Positions 17,140 through 27,869 are shown, counted from the first letter of the stretch. The stretch: 40,188 nt of DNA from Bacteroidota bacterium (GCA_018816765.1 JAHIUX010000082.1:1-40188); one strand, 5' to 3'. Translations and numbers: made by a program. The notes: generated by a model from the sequence alone, not told the origin.

Positions 17140-19434
17140 TCATTCGTCAAGTATTTGAAGCCGTGCGAATTTGAGCAGCAATTGTTTTTGTCCGTAGCCA
17201 TTGAAAAACACGGTTGCCTTTTTGTTAGGACCAGTGCCTTCGACACTGATGACCTTGCCTTTGCCAAATTTCTGGTGAAGGACAACCATGCCATTTTGCA
17301 GTCCGACAGTATCCGATGCCTCAAAATTATCCAACTGAAGCTTGTCTTCGGGACTTGCCTGCACCGGACTGGTAACCGGAGTTGATGGGAGTTTAACAAA
17401 ATTGCCTGCCTGATGGGGCTGTCCGCTTTTTGCAGGTGAACTGAATCCTGCCCGCCTCGGTTTCTCTATCAGTGCCGGATCAATTTCCTCAACAAACCTG
17501 CTTGGTTCGCACATGGTCAGGTTTCCCCAGCGGTAGCGGCTTTCAGCATAACTCAGGGTGAGTTTTTCTTCGGCCCTTGTGATGGCCACATAAAACAAGC
17601 GGCGTTCTTCTTCCAGGTCACTCCTAGCCGAAAGCGACTGAATTGATGGAAACAGGTTTTCTTCGAGCCCGACAACGTACACATAGGGAAATTCGAGGCC
17701 CTTGGCGGCATGTATGGTCATCAGGCTTACATAGTCGGTGTTTTCGGGATCGTCGTTGTCGGCATCTGTCAACAGGGAAACCTCCGACATAAATTCATTT
17801 AACTGGCGCGGACCGGCAACAATGCCTTCTACATCCTGATCAACCTCTTTTTCTGTAAAGTCCTTGATGGCATTCAGCAATTCCTCAATGTTCTCGATCC
17901 GGCTGATGCCTTCTGGGCTGTCGTCTTCCTTGAGGGTTTTGATCAGTCCTACAGAACTGGTAATATGCTTTGCAAGCTCATAGGCATCTTTCGTGGCCAG
18001 TTGTGCCGCAAAACTCCTGATCATGGTGGTGAACTCTTCCACGCGTGCAATGGTAGGCCGGTTGAGTCCACTGTTCAGGCTACCAAGGGTGTTAGCAATT
18101 TCCCACAGGCTGGTATTCATGTCGTTTGCCAGTACAATCATTTTCTCGATGCTGGTTTTGCCGATGCCCCTGGCAGGGTAGTTGATGATCCTGTTGAAGG
18201 CCTCTTCGTCGTTATGGTTGATCACCAGGCGGAAATAGGCCAGAATATCCTTCACTTCCTTTCGGCTGTAAAACGAAAGGCCGCCGTAAATGCGGTAAGC
18301 AATATTTTGTTTGCGCAGGGCTTCTTCAAAGGTACGCGACTGGGCATTTGTGCGGTACAGGATTACGAAGTGCTTGTTTGGGAGCTGTTTGGCCATTTTA
18401 TAACCAAAGATGGAATTCACCACCAAGGTGGCTTCTTCGTTATCGGAGGTGGCCCTGAGCAGTGAAATAAGCTCACCTTCGCCCTTGTCTGTCCAGATGG
18501 TTTTTTTGATCTGGTCTTTGTTGTTTGCGATGACCTTGTTTGATGCCTGTACGATTACATTGGTTGAACGGTAGTTTTGTTCAAGCCTGTAAAGCTGGTG
18601 ATCAGGATAGTCGTGTTTAAAATTCAGGATATTCTGTATGTTGGCCCCCCTGAAGGCATAAATGCTTTGCGCATCATCGCCCACAACACAGATGTTTTCG
18701 TGTAGGGCAGCCAGTTTTTTTAAAATGAGGTATTGGGCATGGTTGGTGTCCTGATATTCATCAACAAGGATAAAATTGAATTTATGCTGGTATTTGTACA
18801 GCACCTCAGGAAAGTCGCGGAAAAGGAGGTTGGTATTAAACAGCAAATCATCAAAGTCCATGGCATCAGCACGCTTGAGACGAGCATTGTAGCTCTTGAA
18901 AATTTCACCGATCATCGGTTTGCCTGCAACCTGATCATTTGACCTGACTTCGCTGTTATTCAAATAATCTTCAGGGGTAAACAGGTTTGATTTTGCACTT
19001 GAAATGCGGTGCAGCACAAATGAAGCCGGGTAAGTTTTTGCATCCAGGTTCAGGTCGTTGACGATGTTTTTCACCAGCCGTTTGCCGTCGTCAGTGTCGT
19101 AAATGGTAAAATTGGACGGATAACCGAGGTGATGCCCTTCGATGCGCAGAATTTTGGCAAAAACCGCATGGAATGTTCCCATCCACACATTTCTTCCTTC
19201 GGCATGGCCAATGAGTTCCATTACCCGCTCTTTCATCTCACGGGCAGCCTTGTTTGTAAAGGTAAGGGCAAGAATCTGAAACGGATCGGCTCCTTTATTA
19301 ATAAGGTGTGCAATGCGATAAGTGAGGGCCCTTGTTTTGCCAGCACCGGCACCGGCTATGATCATAACAGGCCCTTCGGTATGTGTAACAGCTTGACGCT
19401 GTGGTTCGTTCAGTTGATTTAAAAGCTCAGTCAC
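17140..19434 (-). CDS. uvrD: UvrD/PcrA-family DNA helicase
   Basis: This superfamily 1A 3'-5' helicase of about 764 residues acts in nucleotide-excision and mismatch repair and in clearing stalled replication or transcription complexes. Motifs seen: Q-motif LNEPQRQAV, Walker A GAGAGKT (28-34), motif II DEYQDTN, motif III GDDAQSIYAFRGA, motif V HAAKGLEFPYV and motif VI VAITRAEEKL. The C-terminus (GMVVLHQKFGKGKVISVEG) is the Tudor-like domain of PcrA/UvrD. I prefer the GTG start at 19434 because homologues begin at this point and a -7 promoter element lies just upstream. The frame stays open to ATG 19527, which would place that promoter inside the gene. Confidence 0.93.
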   Translation of the reverse strand: MTELLNQLNEPQRQAVTHTEGPVMIIAGAGAGKTRALTYRIAHLINKGADPFQILALTFTNKAAREMKERVMELIGHAEGRNVWMGTFHAVFAKILRIEGHHLGYPSNFTIYDTDDGKRLVKNIVNDLNLDAKTYPASFVLHRISSAKSNLFTPEDYLNNSEVRSNDQVAGKPMIGEIFKSYNARLKRADAMDFDDLLFNTNLLFRDFPEVLYKYQHKFNFILVDEYQDTNHAQYLILKKLAALHENICVVGDDAQSIYAFRGANIQNILNFKHDYPDHQLYRLEQNYRSTNVIVQASNKVIANNKDQIKKTIWTDKGEGELISLLRATSDNEEATLVVNSIFGYKMAKQLPNKHFVILYRTNAQSRTFEEALRKQNIAYRIYGGLSFYSRKEVKDILAYFRLVINHNDEEAFNRIINYPARGIGKTSIEKMIVLANDMNTSLWEIANTLGSLNSGLNRPTIARVEEFTTMIRSFAAQLATKDAYELAKHITSSVGLIKTLKEDDSPEGISRIENIEELLNAIKDFTEKEVDQDVEGIVAGPRQLNEFMSEVSLLTDADNDDPENTDYVSLMTIHAAKGLEFPYVYVVGLEENLFPSIQSLSARSDLEEERRLFYVAITRAEEKLTLSYAESRYRWGNLTMCEPSRFVEEIDPALIEKPRRAGFSSPAKSGQPHQAGNFVKLPSTPVTSPVQASPEDKLQLDNFEASDTVGLQNGMVVLHQKFGKGKVISVEGTGPNKKATVFFNGYGQKQLLLKFARLQILDE

Positions 19435-19452
19435 AAAATCTTGATTTGGTAG

Positions 19453-19460
19453 CAAAGTTA
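19453..19460 (-). promoter_or_regulatory. -7 element for uvrD
   Basis: The minus strand reads TAACTTTG, a full TAnnTTTG match, 18 nt before the proposed GTG start. It predicts a very short 5' leader. No good -33 element is seen. Confidence 0.45.
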
Positions 19461-19527
19461 GTGCTTTTCGCCGAACCCTTGTGAGTGCAACTGAAGGCAT
19501 GTGGTATGTGCACACCATGGAAGTCAT

Positions 19528-19827
19528 TAAATACAGCTAAGTGTATTCGTTTTTAACACATTGACTTTTCTTTTTGACTTAAATAATGGCTGGGGATTGG
19601 TGAAGCTTGTGTCTTAATAGTATTGAAACAGGCGGTTATAAATACCGATGGATATGATAAATGGCATCGGATAGGTTAGAAAACAGCGGTTTTAATTAAT
19701 GGCTCAGTTTTTTCGAAGCGATTTTAAAAAAATATTCTCATATCTGATTTACAACACGATACAAAAAGCGATCATATTTGGGCCATTAAAAGTGAGCACA
19801 ATGAAGCAAAAAAAAGGTAAAAATTAC
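19528..19827. other. Divergent intergenic region between uvrD and rpsL, no gene seen
   Basis: This is AT-rich sequence with no supported reading frame. It contains a small perfect hairpin, AATACA/TGTATT (19530-19547), and several A- and T-tracts (for example near 19724-19732 and 19807-19815) upstream of the first rightward promoter. These may act as UP-like or bending sequence. Confidence 0.5.
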
Positions 19828-19857
19828 TTGTCGGATTGAAAAATCTGTTTACCTTTG
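19828..19857 (+). promoter_or_regulatory. Ribosomal-protein operon promoter P1
   Basis: TTG (19828-19830), a 19-nt spacer and TACCTTTG (19850-19857) fit the Bacteroidota TTTG-N19-TAnnTTTG consensus. Transcription should begin near 19863-19866 in the CCCCA run. The segment TTTGCAGCCCCATTTGA that follows nearly repeats at the promoter at the right edge of the window. Confidence 0.85.
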
Positions 19858-19899
19858 CAGCCCCATTTGATAGGGAAAATTGAAATAACTGGAAATGTT

Positions 19900-20022
19900 A
19901 TAGTTAAAGGAACCTGATAAGCTAAAACGATATAGGTTCTGACGAAGCGCCGAAAGCTTGTTCTTAAATATCGGACTTCGTGGTTTTAGACCCTAACGGG
20001 CTTTACACCTTCCTTAAACTAT
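19900..20022 (+). ncRNA. Candidate structured leader or small RNA before rpsL
   Basis: By hand folding, ATAGTTAAAGG (19900-19910) pairs with CCTTAAACTAT (20012-20022) in 10 of 11 positions and encloses three helices. H2 is AACCT/AGGTT (19911-19915, 19934-19938). H3 is ACGAAG/CTTCGT (19942-19947, 19976-19981) stacked on CCGA/TCGG (19950-19953, 19971-19974). H4 (19982-20009) has GGT/ACC, AG/CT and CCC/GGG with a TAAC loop. H2 abuts the closing helix and H3 abuts H4, giving a compact four-way junction. A T5 run (20022-20026) begins at its last base. It lies just downstream of P1 and just upstream of a second promoter. I do not recognise it as a known family. It could be a regulatory leader, an attenuator or an independent small RNA. 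Confidence 0.55.
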
Positions 20023-20047
20023 TTTTACCAATTTATTTTAAAAGCCA

Positions 20048-20077
20048 TTGTTATTCAAGAATAATTGAATACTTTTG
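20048..20077 (+). promoter_or_regulatory. Ribosomal-protein operon promoter P2
   Basis: TTG (20048-20050), a 19-nt spacer and TACTTTTG (20070-20077) match the consensus. Transcription would start near 20083, giving an rpsL leader of about 40 nt that begins with a small CCCA/TGGG hairpin. Confidence 0.82.
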
Positions 20078-20123
20078 CGCTCCCAAAATTGGGCTAGTAA
20101 ACGAAAAAATTAAATAAGAGAAA

Positions 20124-20501
20124 ATGCCTACTATTCAACAATTAGTGCGTAAAGGACGCCAGAAACTGGTTGATAAAAGCAAATCGCCTGCCCTTGATTC
20201 ATGTCCTCAGAGGCGTGGTGTTTGTGTAAGGGTTTACACCACCACACCCAAGAAACCTAACTCAGCCATGCGTAAAGTGGCCAGGGTAAGGTTGACAAAC
20301 GGCAAGGAAGTAAATGCATATATACCAGGTGAAGGTCACAATCTTCAGGAACACTCAATCGTCATGATCAGGGGTGGCCGTGTGAAGGATTTACCAGGTG
20401 TACGTTATCATATTATCAGGGGTGCTTTGGATACCTCTGGTGTAGAAGGCAGAAAGCAACGCCGTTCGAAATACGGTGCTAAACGCCCCAAAAAGAAATA
20501 A
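20124..20501 (+). CDS. rpsL: 30S ribosomal protein S12
   Basis: This 125-residue S12 sits at the decoding centre and contributes to tRNA selection accuracy. The hallmark [18 protein letters not shown] has lysines 43 and 44, and [13 protein letters not shown] has K88 and D89. The lysines whose mutation gives streptomycin resistance elsewhere are therefore wild type. The C-terminus is strongly basic ([13 protein letters not shown]). It is the first gene of the joined str-S10-spc-alpha run, behind two promoters and the candidate structured RNA. rpsG follows after 38 nt. Confidence 0.98.
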   Translation: MPTIQQLVRKGRQKLVDKSKSPALDSCPQRRGVCVRVYTTTPKKPNSAMRKVARVRLTNGKEVNAYIPGEGHNLQEHSIVMIRGGRVKDLPGVRYHIIRGALDTSGVEGRKQRRSKYGAKRPKKK

Positions 20502-20539
20502 GTCATCGTCAATTATTTATCAGTTAAGACATTTTAGCA

Positions 20540-21007
20540 ATGAGAAAAGCTAAACCAAAAAAACGAATTATTCTTCCCGATCCAAGGTTCAGTGATGTGC
20601 TGGTGACAAAATTTGTCAACAACATCATGCTGGAGGGCAAGAAAAATGTGGCTTACAAAATATTCTACGAAGCAATGGATATTGTAAGTCAGAAAAGTGG
20701 CGAAGACTGCGTCGAGGTTTGGAAAAAGGCTTTGGCAAATGTTACGCCTGCAGTGGAAGTCAGGAGCCGTCGTATTGGCGGGGCTACCTTTCAGATTCCT
20801 TCTGAAATCAGACCAGGCCGTAAAATGTCGATTGGTATGAAAAACCTGATCGGTTTTGCACGCAAACGCCACGAAAAATCGATGGGTCAGAAACTTGCCG
20901 GCGAAATTTTAGCTGCATACAAGGAAGAAGGATCAGCTTTCAAAAAGAAAGAAGATACCCACCGCATGGCTGAAGCCAACAAGGCATTCTCCCACTTTAG
21001 GTTCTAA
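20540..21007 (+). CDS. rpsG: 30S ribosomal protein S7
   Basis: This 155-residue protein nucleates folding of the 3' major (head) domain of 16S rRNA and lines the E site. It begins MRKAKPKKR and shows the conserved [13 protein letters not shown] and [12 protein letters not shown] segments. The usual S7 helices continue to a C-terminus ending NKAFSHFRF. The length is normal for bacteria. It lies between rpsL and fusA, 26 nt before the latter, as in the classical str operon. Confidence 0.97.
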   Translation: MRKAKPKKRIILPDPRFSDVLVTKFVNNIMLEGKKNVAYKIFYEAMDIVSQKSGEDCVEVWKKALANVTPAVEVRSRRIGGATFQIPSEIRPGRKMSIGMKNLIGFARKRHEKSMGQKLAGEILAAYKEEGSAFKKKEDTHRMAEANKAFSHFRF

Positions 21008-21033
21008 TATTAAAAAACAGCGAGATTCTCCGT

Positions 21034-23151
21034 ATGACATTCGACCAGAACATATCAAACAAACTGCAACTCACCCGTAATATTGGCATCATGGCCCACA
21101 TCGATGCCGGTAAAACGACGACTACTGAGCGCATTTTGTATTATACCGGCCGTAGTCATAAGATCGGGGAGGTGCACGAAGGTTCTGCCACCATGGACTG
21201 GATGGTTCAGGAGCAGGAAAGAGGGATAACAATCACTTCGGCTGCAACCACGGTGTTTTGGGATTATAATGCGAACAAGTACAAGATCAATATCATTGAC
21301 ACTCCCGGACACGTTGACTTCACCGTTGAAGTTGAACGTTCGTTAAGGGTGCTCGATGGTGCTGTTGCCTTATTCTGCGCCGTTGGTGGTGTTGAACCCC
21401 AATCGGAAACCGTTTGGCGCCAGGCCGACAAATACAAGGTTCCACGCTTGTGTTTCATCAACAAGATGGACCGTTCGGGGGCTGATTTTTACAGTGTGCT
21501 TGAGCAAATCAAAGCCAGACTGGGCGCAAATCCAATACCACTTCAGATCCCTATCGGTGAAGAAGAAACGTTTAAGGGTGTTGTTGACCTGATCAGAAAC
21601 AAGGCCTTCGTTTGGGACGACAGTACCAAGGGCGTTGTGATGGTTGAGGTGCCAATCCCTGATGACCTGATTGATGTTGTTGAAGAATATCGCCTGAAAC
21701 TGATCGAAGGTGTTGCTGAAGAAAGCGACGTGCTGCTCGAGAAGTTTATGGAAGATCCAAACTCAATCACAGAAAACGAAATTATGTACTATATCCGCAA
21801 AGCCACCATCGAGATGCGTATCTCGCCGGTGATGTGCGGTGCGTCGTTTAAAAATAAAGGCGTCCAGATGCTGCTCGACGGAGTGATTCAATACCTGCCA
21901 AGCCCACTCGACGTTGAAGCTGTTAAAGGCATCAATCCTAACACCGATAAAACGGAAATTCGCAATGTGGATGCCACTGAGCCTTTCAGTGCCCTGGCAT
22001 TCAAAATTGCTACCGATCCTTTCGTTGGCCGTATCGCTTTTTTCAGGGTGTATTCGGGCAAACTCGAAGCAGGTTCCTATGTGTACAATGCTTCGACCGG
22101 TAAAAAAGAACGCATTTCACGTATCATGCAGATGCATGCCAATAAACAAAATCCGCTCGATTCAATCGAGGCTGGTGATATTGGTGCAGCTGTTGGATTT
22201 AAAATTATCCGCACCGGCGATACCCTTTGTGAAGAAAAACGTCCGATTCTACTCGAATCGATGACCTTCCCGGAACCGGTGATCAGCGTTGCCATTGAAC
22301 CCAAAACACAGGGTGATATGGACAAAATGTCGATGGCACTGGCCAAACTGGCTGAAGAAGATCCCACATTCAAGGTAAACACTGACCAGGATTCAGGACA
22401 GACAATTATCTCGGGTATGGGGGAACTCCACCTCGAAATCCTTGTTGACCGCCTGAAACGCGAATTTAAGGTTGAATGTAACCAGGGTCGTCCCCAGGTG
22501 GCATACAAAGAAGCCATTGTCAGCAGCGCCACTCACCGCGAAGTATACAAAAAACAGACCGGTGGCCGTGGTAAATTTGCTGATATTCAGTTCGAGATCG
22601 GACCGGCTGATGAGGGCGTGATCGGATTACAATTTATCGATGAAGTAAAAGGCGGCAATATTCCAAGGGAATACATGCCGGCCATACAAAAAGGTTTCCG
22701 CGAATCAATGGCAAATGGTGTGCTGGCTGGTTTCCAGATGGACAGCATGAAAGTAAAGATTTTCGACGGTTCGTACCATGCTGTTGACTCCGACTCATTA
22801 TCATTTGAAATGGCTGCCCGCATCGGATACAAAACTGCCTGCCGCAAAGCCAAGTCAGTATTGCTTGAGCCCATCATGAAGGTTGAAGTAAACACCCCGG
22901 ATGAATACCTGGGAGAAGTAACCGGCGACCTGAACAAAAGGCGTGCTGTATTGAGGGAAGTAACAGCCAAAATCGGACTTCAGGTGATCAAAGCTGATGT
23001 GCCTTTGTCGGAAATGTTTGGATATGTCACTGCCTTGCGTTCACTGTCATCAGGAAGGGCCAACTCAACGATGGAATTCAGTCGTTACCAGGAAGCCCCT
23101 GAAAATGTTGCTGAGGCGGTCATTAATAAATCAAAAGGTATTGTAAAATAG
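21034..23151 (+). CDS. fusA: Elongation factor G
   Basis: This 705-residue translational GTPase moves tRNAs and mRNA after peptide transfer and, with RRF, recycles ribosomes. GTPase motifs are G1 AHIDAGKT (21-28), switch [13 protein letters not shown]3 DTPGHVDF, G4 NKMD and G5 [10 protein letters not shown]. Domains II-V follow at the normal length, with the domain IV loop [10 protein letters not shown]. Its position right after rpsG argues for the housekeeping EF-G rather than the divergent EF-G2 paralogue found in Bacteroides. No tuf gene follows, unlike E. coli; rpsJ comes next after 26 nt. Confidence 0.97.
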   Translation: MTFDQNISNKLQLTRNIGIMAHIDAGKTTTTERILYYTGRSHKIGEVHEGSATMDWMVQEQERGITITSAATTVFWDYNANKYKINIIDTPGHVDFTVEVERSLRVLDGAVALFCAVGGVEPQSETVWRQADKYKVPRLCFINKMDRSGADFYSVLEQIKARLGANPIPLQIPIGEEETFKGVVDLIRNKAFVWDDSTKGVVMVEVPIPDDLIDVVEEYRLKLIEGVAEESDVLLEKFMEDPNSITENEIMYYIRKATIEMRISPVMCGASFKNKGVQMLLDGVIQYLPSPLDVEAVKGINPNTDKTEIRNVDATEPFSALAFKIATDPFVGRIAFFRVYSGKLEAGSYVYNASTGKKERISRIMQMHANKQNPLDSIEAGDIGAAVGFKIIRTGDTLCEEKRPILLESMTFPEPVISVAIEPKTQGDMDKMSMALAKLAEEDPTFKVNTDQDSGQTIISGMGELHLEILVDRLKREFKVECNQGRPQVAYKEAIVSSATHREVYKKQTGGRGKFADIQFEIGPADEGVIGLQFIDEVKGGNIPREYMPAIQKGFRESMANGVLAGFQMDSMKVKIFDGSYHAVDSDSLSFEMAARIGYKTACRKAKSVLLEPIMKVEVNTPDEYLGEVTGDLNKRRAVLREVTAKIGLQVIKADVPLSEMFGYVTALRSLSSGRANSTMEFSRYQEAPENVAEAVINKSKGIVK

Positions 23152-23177
23152 TTAGTTAACTGTAATATTTCTCAAAA

Positions 23178-23483
23178 GTGAGCCAAAGAATCAGAATTAA
23201 GTTAAAGTCGTACGATCACAACCTGGTTGACAAGTCAGCCGAGAAGATCGTCAAAACCATCAAAACGACTGGTGCAGTGGTTAGTGGTCCCATTCCGCTC
23301 CCGACTGACAAGAAAATTTACACCGTGCTGCGCTCAACCTTTGTGCACAAAAAGTCGAGGGAGCAGTTCGAATTGTCATCCTACAAGCGATTGTTGGATA
23401 TCTACAGCTCAACATCACAGACGATTGATGCGCTGATGAAGCTCGAATTGCCCAGTGGCGTTGAAGTAGAGATCAAGGTTTGA
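23178..23483 (+). CDS. rpsJ: 30S ribosomal protein S10 (NusE)
   Basis: This 101-residue S10 is part of the 30S head and, as NusE, binds NusB at boxA RNA during antitermination of rRNA operons. The sequence shows [20 protein letters not shown] at the start, the [17 protein letters not shown] strand-loop segment, and a C-terminus typical of S10. The start codon is GTG, so initiation may be less efficient than for its ATG neighbours. It opens the S10 section of the run, 26 nt after fusA. Confidence 0.97.
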   Translation: MSQRIRIKLKSYDHNLVDKSAEKIVKTIKTTGAVVSGPIPLPTDKKIYTVLRSTFVHKKSREQFELSSYKRLLDIYSSTSQTIDALMKLELPSGVEVEIKV

Positions 23484-23526
23484 CGTATTTTTTGAAGGAA
23501 TTCATTGCTTATAAAAGAATAGAACA

Positions 23527-24150
23527 ATGTCAGGATTATTAGGAAAGAAAATTGGGATGACAAGCATCTACGACGCTAACGGGAAGAACATTCCTGTTAC
23601 TGTGATCGAAGCAGGACCATGCGTTGTTACCCAGATAAGGACAAAAGAGAAGGACGGCTACGAGGCTGTTCAATTGTCTTTTGACGAAAAGAAGGAGAAG
23701 CATACCACCTCAGGCTTGAAAGGACACTTTGCAAAAGCCGGTACCACCCCCAAACGTTATATCAGCGAATTTACCCGTTTCGAGCACCGCAAAGAATTCG
23801 GGGAAGTGATTACCGTAGAAGTGTTTATCGAAGGTGAATATGTCGACGTATCTGGTATCAGCAAAGGTAAAGGTTTTCAGGGCGTTGTAAAACGTCATGG
23901 CTTTGCCGGTGTTGGTGATGCCACCCATGGTCAGCACAACCGTTTACGTGCTCCTGGTTCACTGGGTGCTTCTTCATATCCTTCAAGGGTTATGAAAGGT
24001 GTTCGCATGGCGGGCCGAATGGGAAACCACAAAGTAAAGCTGATCAACCTGCAGATCGTAAAGATTGTACCTGAAAAGAACCTGATATTGGTGAAAGGTG
24101 CAGTTCCTGGCGCAATTAACGGATATTTAAAAATTGAGAGATGGAATTAG
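23527..24150 (+). CDS. rplC: 50S ribosomal protein L3
   Basis: This 207-residue L3 is an early assembly protein whose extension reaches towards the peptidyl transferase centre. It shows [14 protein letters not shown] at the start, [17 protein letters not shown], and [28 protein letters not shown]. By recalled alignment, the glutamine methylated in E. coli (Q150, in GQM) is Arg here (MAGRMGNH). Its last 10 nt overlap the start of rplD, which suggests translational coupling. Confidence 0.97.
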   Translation: MSGLLGKKIGMTSIYDANGKNIPVTVIEAGPCVVTQIRTKEKDGYEAVQLSFDEKKEKHTTSGLKGHFAKAGTTPKRYISEFTRFEHRKEFGEVITVEVFIEGEYVDVSGISKGKGFQGVVKRHGFAGVGDATHGQHNRLRAPGSLGASSYPSRVMKGVRMAGRMGNHKVKLINLQIVKIVPEKNLILVKGAVPGAINGYLKIERWN

Positions 24151-24767
24151 TAGTTCATAATATCAACGGAGAAGCTACTTCACGTAAAGTGCAGTTGAAC
24201 GAAGAAATCTTTGGTTTGAAGCCTAACGATCATGCGATTTACCTGGATACAAAACAGTATCTGGCCAATCAGCGTCAGGGCACCCACAAATCGAAGGAAA
24301 AGAGCGAAATCACTGCCAGTACCAAGAAGATTAAAAAGCAAAAAGGCACAGGTACCGCAAGGGCCGGTAGTGTGAAATCACCACTGTTTATCGGTGGCGG
24401 CCGTGTTTTTGGTCCAAAACCGAGAGACTACGGTTTCAAACTGAACAAAAAGGTAAAGCAACTTGCACGTAAATCTGCTTTGGCTTACAAAGCCATCGAA
24501 AACAAAATCATTGTATTGGAAGATTTCACTTACGAAACACCAAAGACAAAGAGCTTTGTTGAGATGCTGAGCAAGTTTAAGGACACAGATCGCAAGGCAT
24601 TGTTTGTACTGGCTCAGGCTGACCGCAACGTGGTTTTGTCGTCGAGGAATGTGCAGCAGGCCAAGGTGACCACTGCCAACGGCTTAAACACTTATGATAT
24701 CCTGAACGCAAACAACTTATTCATCACTGAAAGTTCTTTGCTCAGAATTACAGAGTTGCTTTCATAA
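24141..24767 (+). CDS. rplD: 50S ribosomal protein L4
   Basis: This 208-residue L4 lines the exit-tunnel constriction with L22. The tunnel loop segment [33 protein letters not shown] carries the invariant GTGTAR.G..SP....GG pattern. In E. coli L4 also represses its own operon by binding the S10 leader. No similar leader is seen immediately upstream of rpsJ here, so that control is not supported. It starts inside the end of rplC and is followed by rplW after 30 nt. Confidence 0.97.
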   Translation: MELVVHNINGEATSRKVQLNEEIFGLKPNDHAIYLDTKQYLANQRQGTHKSKEKSEITASTKKIKKQKGTGTARAGSVKSPLFIGGGRVFGPKPRDYGFKLNKKVKQLARKSALAYKAIENKIIVLEDFTYETPKTKSFVEMLSKFKDTDRKALFVLAQADRNVVLSSRNVQQAKVTTANGLNTYDILNANNLFITESSLLRITELLS

Positions 24768-24797
24768 AAAAATAGAAACATTAAATCGCTCAAAACG

Positions 24798-25088
24798 ATG
24801 AATATCATTATTAAACCGGTGATTACGGAGAAAATGACTGCCATGGGTGAGAAACTCAACCGGTATGGCTTTATCGTGGATAAGAGGGCTAATAAACTCC
24901 AGATTGTTGCAGCCATTAAAGAGCTGTACGGTGTTGAAGTGGCCGCTGTAAACACGATGAATTACTCAGGAAAGCTGAAATCACGGTATACAAAAACCGG
25001 CATCATTGCCGGTAAAACAAAAGCTATTAAAAAAGCTATTGTGACTTTGGCTGAAGGTGAAACGATTGATTTTTTTAGCAACATTTAG
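24798..25088 (+). CDS. rplW: 50S ribosomal protein L23
   Basis: This 96-residue L23 sits at the tunnel exit, where it docks trigger factor and SRP. It begins NIIIKPVITEKMT, the usual L23 opening (..I.P..TEK), and continues with ANKLQIVAAIKELYGVEV and the NTMNY strand. The length is typical. rplB starts 4 nt after its stop, so the pair is closely coupled. Confidence 0.96.
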   Translation: MNIIIKPVITEKMTAMGEKLNRYGFIVDKRANKLQIVAAIKELYGVEVAAVNTMNYSGKLKSRYTKTGIIAGKTKAIKKAIVTLAEGETIDFFSNI

Positions 25089-25092
25089 GTAA

Positions 25093-25917
<825 letters not shown>

Positions 25918-25949
25918 GTCAATAACCAGGAAGTAACAATATTACTACT

Positions 25950-26228
25950 ATGAGTCGTTCGCTTAAAAAAGGTCCTTATATCCATTACAAACTTGAAAAA
26001 AAGGTGATGGACAACGTGGAGTCGGGTAAAAAATCAGTCATTAAAACCTGGTCAAGGGCCTCAATGATTGCCCCCGATTTTGTTGGACAAACAATTGCTG
26101 TGCATAATGGCAACAAATTTATCCCGGTGTATGTAACAGAAAATATGGTAGGCCACAAACTCGGTGAGTTCGCACCTACACGTATCTTCAGGGGTCATGC
26201 CGGTAAAAAGGAAAAAGGTAAAAAATAA
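25950..26228 (+). CDS. rpsS: 30S ribosomal protein S19
   Basis: This 92-residue S19, in the 30S head, contacts the A-site finger bridge with S13. It starts with the near-invariant [11 protein letters not shown] and has [22 protein letters not shown], then [20 protein letters not shown]. The length is typical. It precedes rplV by 13 nt, and that gap holds a Shine-Dalgarno site. Confidence 0.97.
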   Translation: MSRSLKKGPYIHYKLEKKVMDNVESGKKSVIKTWSRASMIAPDFVGQTIAVHNGNKFIPVYVTENMVGHKLGEFAPTRIFRGHAGKKEKGKK

Positions 26229-26232
26229 GGAG
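26227..26232 (+). promoter_or_regulatory. Shine-Dalgarno site of rplV
   Basis: AAGGAG overlaps the rpsS stop region and lies 9 nt before the rplV ATG. This is a textbook spacing, in an operon whose other starts mostly lack such a site. Confidence 0.75.
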
Positions 26233-26241
26233 AAGTAAACA

Positions 26242-26646
26242 ATGGGAGCAAGAAAACATAACAGAGCCGAGGCGATCAGGGAACAACGCAAGTCATTGTA
26301 CGTGGCTTCATTGAACAATGTGCCCACTTCACCACGTAAAATGCGCCTTGTGGCAGATATGGTAAGGGGAATGAATGTTGAACTGGCCTTACACGCCCTT
26401 CAATACTCACCGAAGGAAGCTTCGAACCGCCTGTATAAGCTGCTCAGGTCGGCAATTTCAAACTGGGAAGCCAAAAACGAAGGTGCCAGGATCGAAGACA
26501 GTCACCTCTACATCAAAGAGGTATCGGTTGACGCAGGCAGGATGTTGAAAAGGGTACAGCCGGCTCCTCAGGGAAGGGCACACCGCATCCGCAAGCGCTC
26601 AAACCACATCACATTGGTTATTGATAGTCGCAAGACACAAGAGTAG
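26242..26646 (+). CDS. rplV: 50S ribosomal protein L22
   Basis: This 134-residue L22 has a beta-hairpin that reaches the exit-tunnel constriction, the site of macrolide-resistance changes elsewhere. It shows [18 protein letters not shown] near 30 and the C-terminal hairpin [28 protein letters not shown]. The N-terminal extension ([18 protein letters not shown]) is a little longer than in E. coli. No deletion in the loop is apparent. It has a clear Shine-Dalgarno site, unusual in this run. Confidence 0.97.
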   Translation: MGARKHNRAEAIREQRKSLYVASLNNVPTSPRKMRLVADMVRGMNVELALHALQYSPKEASNRLYKLLRSAISNWEAKNEGARIEDSHLYIKEVSVDAGRMLKRVQPAPQGRAHRIRKRSNHITLVIDSRKTQE

Positions 26647-26683
26647 ATCACTGAATGATAGAATCTGTTAAGAAATAAATTGA

Positions 26684-27406
26684 ATGGGACAAAAAACGAA
26701 TCCGATTGGACTAAGGTTAGGAATCATCAAAGGATGGGATTCCAACTGGTATGGCGGTAACGACTTTTCGGGGAAACTTGTTGAGGACGATAAAATCAGA
26801 AAATATCTCAACGCCCGTTTGGGAAAAGCCGGTATCTCCAAGATCAATATTGAACGCTCACTGAAGCTCGTTACCGTGACCATTTCGACGGCCCGCCCCG
26901 GAATGATCATTGGAAAAGGAGGTCAGGAAGTGGATAAATTGAAGGAAGAGTTGAAGAAACTCACCGGAAAAGAAGTCCAGATTAATATCAGCGAAATCAA
27001 ACGTCCGGAATTGGATGCCTATATCGTAGGTTCAACCATTGCGAAGCAAATTGAAGGCAGGATTTCGTTCCGTCGCGCCATCAAAACAGCCATTACCTCG
27101 AGTATGCGCATCGGTGCCGAAGGAATCAAAGTCATGATTTCAGGCCGCGTTGGCGGAGCCGAAATGGCCCGCAGGGAAACCTACAAGGAAGGCCGTATTC
27201 CACTGCATACCTTAAGGGCCGATATCGACTATGCACTCGTTGAAGCGCACACGACATACGGCCGCATCGGAATAAAGGTGTGGATCTGCAAAGGTGAAAT
27301 TTATGGCAGGCCTGAACTTGTTCCAAGCAGTGTTGGTGGTGTTAAGAAAACCGTAGCACCAAAACAGGGCGGCGGAGCTCCCCGTCAAAGAGGAAGACGT
27401 AAATAA
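26684..27406 (+). CDS. rpsC: 30S ribosomal protein S3
   Basis: This 240-residue S3 forms part of the mRNA entry channel and its helicase activity. The N-terminus is [13 protein letters not shown]. The KH domain has the GKGG loop in [17 protein letters not shown]. The C-terminal domain includes [13 protein letters not shown] and [10 protein letters not shown]. The tail after about 215 is Gly/Gln/Arg-rich ([14 protein letters not shown]), an extension common in this phylum. It lies between rplV and rplP in the standard S10 order. Confidence 0.97.
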   Translation: MGQKTNPIGLRLGIIKGWDSNWYGGNDFSGKLVEDDKIRKYLNARLGKAGISKINIERSLKLVTVTISTARPGMIIGKGGQEVDKLKEELKKLTGKEVQINISEIKRPELDAYIVGSTIAKQIEGRISFRRAIKTAITSSMRIGAEGIKVMISGRVGGAEMARRETYKEGRIPLHTLRADIDYALVEAHTTYGRIGIKVWICKGEIYGRPELVPSSVGGVKKTVAPKQGGGAPRQRGRRK

Positions 27407-27436
27407 GCATTTTTCATCAATAATAACTAAGTAACA

Positions 27437-27862
27437 ATGTTACAGCCGAAAAAGACAAAGTTCAGAAGACATCAGAAAGGCAGAATGAAAGGACTGGCAC
27501 AGCGCGGAAATCAGCTTGCCTTCGGATCGTTCGGAATCAAAGCCCTCGAGAATTGTTGGTTGACTGGACGTCAGATCGAAGCAGCCCGTCAGGCTGTCAC
27601 CCGTCATATGAAACGTGAAGGACAAATATGGATACGCGTTTTCCCCGATAAACCCGTAACAAAGAAACCTGCTGAGGTTCGTATGGGTAAGGGTAAAGGC
27701 GCACCTGAGTACTTTGTAGCACCTGTTACACCGGGACGTATCATATTCGAAGCAGAAGGCGTGCCTTTGGCCGTGGCAAAGGAAGCATTAAGACTTGCTG
27801 CCCAGAAGCTCCCAATCACCACCAAATTTGTAGTGAGAAGAGATTACGTAGAAGCAAACTAA
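27437..27862 (+). CDS. rplP: 50S ribosomal protein L16
   Basis: This 141-residue L16 organises the A-site and the stalk base of the 50S subunit. It starts [19 protein letters not shown] and has the conserved [22 protein letters not shown] loop, whose arginine (R81 in E. coli) is hydroxylated in some bacteria. It ends [12 protein letters not shown]. The gap to rpmC is 7 nt. Confidence 0.97.
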   Translation: MLQPKKTKFRRHQKGRMKGLAQRGNQLAFGSFGIKALENCWLTGRQIEAARQAVTRHMKREGQIWIRVFPDKPVTKKPAEVRMGKGKGAPEYFVAPVTPGRIIFEAEGVPLAVAKEALRLAAQKLPITTKFVVRRDYVEAN

Positions 27863-27869
27863 TACGACA

